18,639 nt of DNA from Rhodobacteraceae bacterium UBA6236 (GTDB lineage Bacteria; Pseudomonadota; Alphaproteobacteria; Rhodobacterales; Rhodobacteraceae), in assembly GCA_002440945.1 (NCBI GenBank), contig DJWG01000010.1, positions 288 to 18,926 of the forward strand. The letters run 5' to 3'. Position numbers and translations under genes: made by a program. The notes beneath the pieces are model-generated. The model was not told the origin of the DNA and made no database searches. It was given only the letters and a program-made list of their open reading frames with translations. This document shows, piece by piece, positions 13,767-18,639 of the stretch (the first letter of the stretch is position 1; each line of letters begins with the position of its first letter).

Positions 13767-15227
13767 ATGGACATCGCGCAGCAGGTCAGCGCCTTTGGGT
13801 CGGCGGCGCCGCAACATGGGTCGATCACCCCCGTCCTGCTCTGCGGCGGTTCCGGCACGCGACTTTGGCCGGTGTCGCGCACCGACATGCCCAAGCAGTT
13901 CGCGCGCTTCGGACAGCGCCCGACCCTTTTCCAGGACACGCTGGCCCGGATCGCGCGCCCCGAATTCGGCGATCCCGTCCTTGTCACCAGCGCCCGGCAC
14001 CGCTTCCTCGCCGCCGAACAGGCCGGCGACATGGGCCTTGAGGCCGCGGTTCTGGTCGAGCCGGTCGCCCGCAACACCGCTGCGGCTGCTCTGGTGGCGG
14101 CGCTTTGGATCGCGCGGGAAGATCCCAATCGCCTGATGCTGATCCTTCCCTGCGACCACCACATCCCCGATGCCGACAGCTTTGCCGCCTGCGTCGAATA
14201 TGGCGCGATGGCCGCCCGTTCGGGCCGGATCGTGACCTTCGGCATCACCCCGACACGGGCGGAAACCGGCTATGGCTGGTTGCAGCCCGCCCCCCTGCCG
14301 CGCCGCGACGGAACGCTGCCCTTGCAGCGCTTCGTCGAAAAACCCGATGAGGCGCGGGCGCTTCGGATGCTGCATTCGGGGAAATACCTGTGGAACATGG
14401 GCGTCTTCCTTTGCACCGCCAAAGCCCTGATCTCGGCCTTCCGCCGCCACGCGCCCGACTACATCCACCCGCTGCGGATGGCGATCCGCCGGTCACGTCA
14501 CGATCTGGGGTTCATTCGTCTGGATGACGCCGCCTTTGCCGCCTTGGGTAACGAATCGCTCGACGTCGCGGTGATGGAGAAGGCCAACAACCTGTCAGTC
14601 CTGCGCTTCGACGGGGTCTGGTCCGACATGGGCGACTGGGATGCCGTCGGCCGCGTCACCGGCGACACGGATGACGACGGCACCATGGCCATCGACTGCA
14701 AGGATACCGTGCTTCGGGTCGATGGTGCGGGGATGGCTCTGGTGGGCATCGGGCTGACGAACGTGATCGCCGTGGCCACGCCGGATGCCGTCCTGGTCGC
14801 GGACCGCAGCCGTGCGCAGGACGTGCGGAAGGCGGTGGCGACCCTGCGGACCAAGGGGGCTGCGCAGGCCGATCACGGCTCCCGGTCGTTGCGCCCCTGG
14901 GGCAGTCATGACGTTCTGACCGAAGGCGCGGGGTTCAAGGTCAAGCGCATCACCCTCCTGCCGGGGGCGCAGATGTCGCTGCAAAGCCACGACCAACGCG
15001 CCGAACACTGGGTGCTGGTCGCGGGCGAGGCGCTGGTGACAAATGGCGCCAGCCAAAGCCGCCTTTGTCCCAACCAGTCCACCTATATCCCCGCCGGACA
15101 GTTGCACCGCCTGTCCAACCCCGGCACGGACCCCGCGATCCTGATCGAAGTCCAGACCGGCGCCTATCTGGGCGAGGACGACATTCACCGTTACAGCGAT
15201 GATTACAGCCGCAACGCCGCCGAATAG
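13767..15227 (+). CDS. manC: Mannose-1-phosphate guanylyltransferase / mannose-6-phosphate isomerase
   Basis: A 486-residue bifunctional enzyme of the ManC/AlgA/CpsB type, making GDP-mannose for surface polysaccharides or glycans. The N-terminal nucleotidyltransferase domain has the activation signature LLCGGSGTRLWPVSR (24-38) and the sugar-binding FVEKP (189-193). The linker and C-terminal cupin (~375-480) give the type II isomerase half, with RPWGSHDVL, SLQSHDQRAEHW and YIPAGQLHRLSNPG. In the cupin metal site the usual HxH reads His408-Asp-Gln410, with Glu413 and His447 retained. Because of this the isomerase activity is less certain than the transferase. ATG 13767 gives the family length; an in-frame upstream extension to 13719 is unsupported. 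No other polysaccharide genes are adjacent. Confidence 0.93.
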   Translation: MDIAQQVSAFGSAAPQHGSITPVLLCGGSGTRLWPVSRTDMPKQFARFGQRPTLFQDTLARIARPEFGDPVLVTSARHRFLAAEQAGDMGLEAAVLVEPVARNTAAAALVAALWIAREDPNRLMLILPCDHHIPDADSFAACVEYGAMAARSGRIVTFGITPTRAETGYGWLQPAPLPRRDGTLPLQRFVEKPDEARALRMLHSGKYLWNMGVFLCTAKALISAFRRHAPDYIHPLRMAIRRSRHDLGFIRLDDAAFAALGNESLDVAVMEKANNLSVLRFDGVWSDMGDWDAVGRVTGDTDDDGTMAIDCKDTVLRVDGAGMALVGIGLTNVIAVATPDAVLVADRSRAQDVRKAVATLRTKGAAQADHGSRSLRPWGSHDVLTEGAGFKVKRITLLPGAQMSLQSHDQRAEHWVLVAGEALVTNGASQSRLCPNQSTYIPAGQLHRLSNPGTDPAILIEVQTGAYLGEDDIHRYSDDYSRNAAE

Positions 15228-15288
15228 GGGATGCGCCGCCCCCTGATCCATGACATTCTGCGACGCGGCAATGTTCAGGGGGACAAGC

Positions 15289-15963
15289 ATGGCCGGACAG
15301 GGCAAGGTGATCGTGATCGCGCAGCAGAAGGGCGGATCGGGCAAGACGACGCTGGCCGTCAACCTTGCCGTGGCCTATGCCCGCAAGGGGCTGAGCGTCG
15401 CGCTTCTGGACACCGACCCCCAGGGCAGCCTTGGCCGCTGGTTCATGACCCGCCGCGAACGGCTGGGCGATGCGGGGCTGGAGTTTTCGACCTCTTCCGC
15501 CTGGGGTGTGTCCTACGAATGCGAAAAGCTTCGGCGCATGGCCGATGTGATCCTGGTCGACACGCCGCCCAAGGTCGACGCCGACCTGCGCCCGGCGCTG
15601 CGCGAGGCCGATATCGTCCTGGTGCCCATCGCGGCTTCGCATGTCGATCTTTGGGCGACCGAGGGCGTGCTGGATCTGGCGCGCCGCGAACGGCGGCAAG
15701 TGGCCACAGTGATGAACCGCGTCCGCGGCGGCACCCGGCTTTCGGACGAGGTGATCGCCGCCGCCGCCGACCTTGACCCCGGGATGACCGAAACCCGGAT
15801 CGCCAACCGCGTCGCCTACGGCGAAACGCTGGGGCAGGGCCTTGGCATCGCCGATGTGCATCGTCGTGGCCCCGCGGCGACCGAAATCGCCGCCCTCGCC
15901 GCCGAGGTGGGCGCGCGGATCGGCCTGAAGGAAGCCGCCAGGGAACCCGCTGCGCGCGACTGA
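15289..15963 (+). CDS. Orphan ParA-family ATPase
   Basis: A 224-residue ParA/MinD-superfamily ATPase. The deviant Walker A motif QKGGSGKTT (13-21) has the signature lysine Lys14, Walker A' is LLDTDPQG (39-46), and Walker B is ILVDTPP (88-94). The protein lacks the N-terminal DNA-binding extension of plasmid type Ia ParA. No parB, parS or cargo gene adjoins it, so its cargo cannot be named. Orphan ParAs of this size position chromosomes, plasmids or protein clusters on the nucleoid. ATG 15289 is preferred over an in-frame ATG at 15250 because AGGGGGA lies just upstream and the protein then starts immediately before the first beta strand. manC ends 61 bases upstream. Confidence 0.9.
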   Translation: MAGQGKVIVIAQQKGGSGKTTLAVNLAVAYARKGLSVALLDTDPQGSLGRWFMTRRERLGDAGLEFSTSSAWGVSYECEKLRRMADVILVDTPPKVDADLRPALREADIVLVPIAASHVDLWATEGVLDLARRERRQVATVMNRVRGGTRLSDEVIAAAADLDPGMTETRIANRVAYGETLGQGLGIADVHRRGPAATEIAALAAEVGARIGLKEAAREPAARD

Positions 15964-16036
15964 TCCATCCTGACAGCGGTTTACAGCCGCCGTCTTTCGG
16001 CGCGATACTTCACCCGAGGCCGCCACGGAGGACATC

Positions 16037-16354
16037 ATGCCAAGCATCAACAGCGCGTTTTCAGGCCAGACCGTCATCACCACCTTCGAGATGACCCCGG
16101 GAACCGCCCATGAACTGATGGAGGCGTTGCAGGACGCCTACGAACACTTCATCCGCCATCAGCCGGGCTTTCTGGGCGCCGGTCTTCACATGAACGACGC
16201 GCAGACGCGGATCGCGAACTACAGCCAGTGGCAGCGCCGCGAGGACTTTCAGGCGATGCTGCGCACACCGGAAATGCGCGAAAGGAACCGCCGCATGGCC
16301 ACGCTCTGTTCGCGGTTCGAACCGGTGCTTTACGACGTTCAGGCGGTGTTCTGA
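16037..16354 (+). CDS. Antibiotic biosynthesis monooxygenase (ABM) domain protein
   Basis: A 105-residue soluble protein whose whole length fits the dimeric alpha+beta ABM fold. TVITTFEMTPG is the first strand, AHELMEALQDAYEHFIRHQPGFLGAGLHM covers the long helix and PGF turn, and a conserved YSQWQRREDFQAML segment follows. Members include haem-degrading and quinol-oxidising monooxygenases, but most are uncharacterised, and no specific substrate can be assigned. A strong GGAGGA ribosome site precedes the ATG. It stands 73 bases after the ParA gene and is followed by a small hairpin, so it may be the last gene of a transcript or a single-gene unit. Confidence 0.85.
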   Translation: MPSINSAFSGQTVITTFEMTPGTAHELMEALQDAYEHFIRHQPGFLGAGLHMNDAQTRIANYSQWQRREDFQAMLRTPEMRERNRRMATLCSRFEPVLYDVQAVF

Positions 16355-16356
16355 TC

Positions 16357-16380
16357 GGTCGACGCACCCCTTCGACCTTT
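16357..16380 (+). terminator. Weak terminator-like hairpin after the ABM gene
   Basis: GGTCGA (16357-16362) and TCGACC (16372-16377) form a 6-bp stem with a 9-base loop followed by TTT, directly after the stop codon at 16352-16354. The stem is short and the T run minimal, so termination is likely inefficient. Confidence 0.4.
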
Positions 16381-16408
16381 CGGAAATGCCAAGATTGCCA
16401 ATAGTCCG

Positions 16409-16436
16409 GGAACCGCCGCACCGATGCGGCGTTTCC
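16409..16436 (+). promoter_or_regulatory. EcfG-like promoter match embedded in a near-perfect dyad
   Basis: GGAAC (16409-16413), 16 bases, then CGTT (16430-16433) matches the alphaproteobacterial general-stress sigma EcfG consensus GGAAC-N16/17-CGTT. It lies 74 bases before a GlsB-type stress gene. The same bases form a dyad, GGAA-C-CGCCGCA / TGCGGCG-T-TTCC, with one mismatch and a CCGA centre. CCGATG (16421-16426) also pairs with CATCGG (16438-16443). Whether the host encodes EcfG cannot be told from this window. Confidence 0.5.
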
Positions 16437-16507
16437 CCATCGGCAATCGAGCCGCAACATTCCGGTCTTTTCGCGCCACGCGAAGGACAATCTCGGGGAG
16501 CGTCACA

Positions 16508-16765
16508 ATGACGGTAGAAGGTTTCATCATCACCATCATCATCGGGGCCATCGCCGGCTGGCTGGCGGGGCAGATCGTCAAGGGCTACGGCTTCGGCATC
16601 ATCGGCAACATCATCGTGGGGATCGTCGGCGGCCTGATCGCGGGCTGGCTGTTCCCCGCCGTGGGCTGGAGCTTCGGCAGCCCGGTGCTGGGGTCGATCA
16701 TCGCGGCAACCTTAGGTGCGATCATCCTGCTGGTGATCATCGGGCTTTTCCGACGCGCCGCCTGA
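16508..16765 (+). CDS. GlsB/YeaQ/YmgE family (transglycosylase-associated) membrane protein
   Basis: An 85-residue, very hydrophobic protein with three predicted membrane segments (~4-24, ~28-50, ~58-81) rich in Gly and Ile. It has the family pattern IIIGAIAGWLAGQIVKGYGFG followed by NIIVGIVGGLIAGWLF. The 'transglycosylase-associated' name is historical; members are stress-linked inner-membrane proteins without a known reaction. GGGGAG at 16495-16500 supports ATG 16508. An upstream in-frame extension to 16424 would run through the promoter dyad and is rejected. An EcfG-like promoter element lies upstream and a strong terminator downstream, suggesting a monocistronic stress-induced transcript. 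Confidence 0.9.
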   Translation: MTVEGFIITIIIGAIAGWLAGQIVKGYGFGIIGNIIVGIVGGLIAGWLFPAVGWSFGSPVLGSIIAATLGAIILLVIIGLFRRAA

Positions 16766-16784
16766 GGCGCCGGACAAGATGCGC

Positions 16785-16820
16785 AAAGCGCGGCCCCATG
16801 ACAGGGCCGCGCTTTTTCTT
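16785..16820 (+). terminator. Intrinsic terminator after the GlsB-type gene
   Basis: AAAGCGCGGCCC (16785-16796) pairs perfectly with GGGCCGCGCTTT (16804-16815) across a 7-base loop and is followed by TTCTTT. It is a strong plus-strand terminator. On the minus strand only a short T run follows, so termination of the leftward SPW gene here is possible but weaker. Confidence 0.88.
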
Positions 16821-16840
16821 TGCCTTTGGCGCAGATGGCG

Positions 16841-17218
16841 TCAGGCGATCATGCGTTGACGGTGCGACATGAGCGACCAGACAGCCATGGCGATGGTCAA
16901 AAGCCCCAGCACCACGAAGTTCCAGGTTGCGGCATTGGTGGACATGACGTCGTAAGTCCGGGCAAAGCCAAGCGCCCAAGGTGACGCCACAAGCCAAAGG
17001 CCGATGACCATATCGGCCCATTCTTCCCATTCATGGAAATTGAAGATGGCCATCAAGGCCATCACCACGATCAGCGCCCCGAACAACACGGCGTTCCACA
17101 TCGCCACCGACACACCGGTGAAGCCCAGAAGCCAGGGCGAGGCAATCAGCCAGACACCAAGAATCAGCGCGATGGTGTCCTGCCAACTGCCGGACAGTCT
17201 TTTCGAGAAGTTTGTCAT
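16841..17218 (-). CDS. SPW-repeat membrane protein
   Basis: A 125-residue inner-membrane protein with two copies of the SPW motif: LGVWLIASPWLLGF (Ser27-Pro28-Trp29) and IGLWLVASPWALGF (79-81). Each copy is followed by a second hydrophobic helix, giving four membrane spans as two tandem helix pairs. A short amphipathic loop (FHEWEEWAD, 61-69) links the halves. No function is established for the family. ATG 17218 is preceded by GGAGGG at good spacing. A longer frame starting at 17347 would add 43 residues without SPW-family character and is not adopted. The gene is transcribed leftwards, convergent with the GlsB-type gene and divergent from the NYN-domain gene. Confidence 0.9.
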   Translation of the reverse strand: MTNFSKRLSGSWQDTIALILGVWLIASPWLLGFTGVSVAMWNAVLFGALIVVMALMAIFNFHEWEEWADMVIGLWLVASPWALGFARTYDVMSTNAATWNFVVLGLLTIAMAVWSLMSHRQRMIA

Positions 17219-17521
17219 CAACTTACCCTCCGGTTGCGGACGGTCAGCCGAAGCGTGGGGGCGGGCGTCTGAAAGGCCCCGTCCGAACGGGCCGCGGTGA
17301 GCCGTGCCGAACAGGACTCGATTTAGGAACAAAGGGCCGCACTTCAAGAGGTTGGAATGCGCGTGCCGCCCAGCGATGGCGCGGACGTGAAAACCGGCGT
17401 CAGTCGTTCACAACAGTGTTGCATTCCGGCCAGTTCACCACTGCCCACGGCATGGCGTGGTTGCGCGACCGTCCCCGATCAGCTTGAGTCTGCCCCTCAA
17501 GTCCTGATTTTCGGATGGAAT
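17219..17521. other. Divergent intergenic region between the SPW and NYN-domain genes
   Basis: About 300 bases without a supported gene; it must hold promoters in both directions. Visible structure: an 11-base dyad CAACAGTGTTG (17411-17421) and a hairpin CTTGAG / CTCAAG (17483-17488 and 17496-17501) just upstream of the NYN gene. GGAAC near 17326 has its nearest GTT 20 bases further on, which is the wrong spacing for an EcfG promoter. No confident promoter could be assigned. Confidence 0.5.
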
Positions 17522-18109
17522 ATGCTTTTTATCCTGCCGATCCTTTTGTCCTTCGCGCTGGCCGCCTATGCGTTGTTGACCGAGCCGATGCGGCCCGAAC
17601 TGCTGGTTTACGCTGGCGTGCTTCTGGGCATCGGGTTGCTGCTCCGGTTGTTCCGTGTTTGGAAAAGGCGACAGGAGGAGCCTTCCTGGGTCGTGATCGA
17701 CGGCTCAAACGTCATGCATTGGGCCGAAGGCCCGCCCACGCTCGACACAGTCGCCGCTGTCCTGTCCGCGGTAAAGGCGCAGGGTCTTGTGCCGCTGGTC
17801 TGGTTCGATGCGAATGTCGGCTACAAGGTGGCCGACCGCTATCTGGGGCCGGGGCGGCTGGCGCGGCATCTGCAACTGGATTCCCGACAGATACGGGTCG
17901 CGCCCAAAGGCACACCTGCCGATCCGCTGCTGCTGGAGGACGCGCAGTTCCTGGGGGCGCGGATCGTGACAAACGACCGCTATCGTGACTGGGCCGAAAG
18001 TCACCCGATGGTGGCCGAACCGGGGTTTCTGATCCGCGGCAGATTGCAGCGGAATGCTGTCATCCTGGACCTCGATTTCGAAGTAGGGGCCCGCGACGTC
18101 ACAACATGA
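17522..18109 (+). CDS. Membrane-anchored NYN/Zc3h12a-like ribonuclease domain protein
   Basis: A 195-residue protein with two N-terminal hydrophobic helices (~2-19 and ~27-44), a basic stop (WKRRQ), and a cytoplasmic PIN-like NYN domain resembling the Zc3h12a/Regnase RNase fold. Predicted acidic metal ligands are visible: VVIDGSNVMHW (Asp60, with Asn63), VWFDANVG (Asp96), TPADPLLLEDA (Asp134) and VTNDRYRDW (Asp152, Asp156). Such proteins are expected to cut RNA, here at the inner membrane; the substrate is unknown. ATG 17522 starts directly before the first helix. An in-frame extension back to 17357 has no membrane or domain character. The gene converges on uvrB with an 18-base gap and no clear terminator. 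Confidence 0.82.
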   Translation: MLFILPILLSFALAAYALLTEPMRPELLVYAGVLLGIGLLLRLFRVWKRRQEEPSWVVIDGSNVMHWAEGPPTLDTVAAVLSAVKAQGLVPLVWFDANVGYKVADRYLGPGRLARHLQLDSRQIRVAPKGTPADPLLLEDAQFLGARIVTNDRYRDWAESHPMVAEPGFLIRGRLQRNAVILDLDFEVGARDVTT

Positions 18110-18127
18110 CAGGGGGGAGTTACGCGC

Positions 18128-18639
18128 TCACTTCCCCCAGCGTCGCTTGTTCCCGCCCCGCTGCCCGGCCCGTCCTGCGGTGCTGCGGCCGCTGGCCTTC
18201 ACAGCCTCTTCCACCGCTTCGTCCACCGCCGATTGCCGCGCCAGCGGATCGTCGGCTACGGCCAGTTCGACCGCCTCCAGGCGCTTCACTTCATCCCTGA
18301 GTCGCGCCGCTTCCTCGAACTCCAGGTTCTCGGCCGCCTTGCGCATCGCCAGCCGCAGCGCGTCCAGATGCGCGGCGAGGTTTGCGCCCATCAGCGGCTT
18401 GTCGACCTTGGCGGTGACGCGGGCCATGTCGGTGTCGCCCTTGTAAAGCCCGGCCAGCACGTCTTCGACGTTCTTGCGGACGGTCTGGGGCGTGATGCCA
18501 TGCACTTCGTTATAGGCGACCTGCTTTTCGCGGCGGCGGTTGGTTTCCGCCAACGCGCGTTCCATGCTGCCGGTGATCCGGTCGGCATACATGATGACCC
18601 GCCCGTCGGCGTTCCGCGCCGCGCGGCCGATGGTCTGGA
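18128..18639 (-). CDS. uvrB: Excinuclease ABC subunit UvrB, C-terminal part
   Basis: The final 169 residues of the UvrB helicase-like damage-recognition subunit of nucleotide excision repair; the rest lies beyond the right edge. The fragment opens in helicase motif VI (QTIGRAARNADGRVIMYAD), then ITGSMERALAETNRRREKQVAYN and HGITPQTVRK, all canonical UvrB. The UVR motif, which contacts UvrC or UvrA, is LRLAMRKAAENLEFEEAARL with RDEVKRLE after it. A ~45-residue tail rich in Glu/Ala, then Gly/Arg/Lys (ending NKRRWGK), follows the UVR motif and extends past the usual E. coli-type end. The ATG at 18592 is internal, not the start. Confidence 0.96.
   Translation of the reverse strand, partial: QTIGRAARNADGRVIMYADRITGSMERALAETNRRREKQVAYNEVHGITPQTVRKNVEDVLAGLYKGDTDMARVTAKVDKPLMGANLAAHLDALRLAMRKAAENLEFEEAARLRDEVKRLEAVELAVADDPLARQSAVDEAVEEAVKASGRSTAGRAGQRGGNKRRWGK

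Noticed and set aside
15225..15244. AGGGG / CCCCT pairing after manC as a terminator
   Set aside because: The 5-bp stem has no following T run and lies close to the ParA gene start, so read-through is as likely.
17326..17350. Possible EcfG promoter (GGAAC ... GTT) before the NYN-domain gene
   Set aside because: The spacer between GGAAC and the nearest GTT is 20 bases, outside the accepted 16-17.
17212..17521. Small plus-strand frames and N-terminal extensions of the NYN gene in the SPW-NYN gap
   Set aside because: No domain or membrane character is visible before the Met at 17522; the translations look like random G+C-rich sequence.
1..18639. CRISPR arrays, insertion sequences, phage genes, tRNA or rRNA genes, and toxin-antitoxin pairs
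   Set aside because: No repeat-spacer pattern, transposase, terminal repeats, tRNA cloverleaf or rRNA sequence was recognised on reading both strands.

Overview
The window is G+C-rich chromosomal DNA from an alphaproteobacterium. It is most probably a member of the Rhodobacterales (Rhodobacter/Paracoccus relatives). The reasons are a cbb3 oxidase set in the order ccoO-Q-P followed by ccoG-H-I-S, an FnrL-type box in front of ccoG, Rhodobacter-like ClpS and CcoG sequences, dense gene packing with ATGA overlaps, and third-position G/C bias. No rRNA, tRNA, insertion sequence, phage gene or CRISPR array was seen. Both ends are cut inside genes: ccoO on the left and uvrB on the right.

Layout. (1) 1-6189: respiration. 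The tail of ccoO, then ccoQ and ccoP, finish the operon for the cbb3-type cytochrome c oxidase. A structured 323-base gap with three hairpins, two of them terminator-like, a 20-bp dyad and an FNR box separates it from ccoGHIS, the assembly and copper-delivery genes. (2) 6219-9966: a bidirectional terminator, then a leftward D-Ala-D-Ala carboxypeptidase with a C-terminal SPOR domain. Divergent from it are clpS (N-degron adaptor) and rsmC (16S rRNA m2G methyltransferase). (3) 10206-13649: a compact sulfate/thiosulfate ABC importer operon, sbp-cysT-cysW-cysA, with an unusually short CysA. (4) 13767-15963: manC/algA (GDP-mannose supply) and an orphan ParA-type ATPase. (5) 16037-18109: small or poorly characterised genes: an ABM-domain protein, a GlsB/YeaQ-type membrane protein behind an EcfG-like promoter match, a leftward SPW-repeat membrane protein, and a membrane-anchored NYN/Zc3h12a-like RNase. 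(6) 18128-18639: the C-terminus of uvrB, reading left.

Functionally this is mostly housekeeping and metabolism: low-oxygen respiration, cell-wall trimming, protein turnover, ribosome modification, sulfur uptake, nucleotide-sugar synthesis and DNA repair. I found no convincing new multi-gene system. The points most worth checking are local: CcoI has an HMA domain without its cysteines, ManC has His-to-Gln at a predicted cupin metal ligand, CysA lacks its C-terminal domain, a nested dyad coincides with the EcfG-like promoter, a second dyad lies upstream of the ccoG FNR box, and the membrane-tethered NYN RNase sits near small stress-type membrane proteins.
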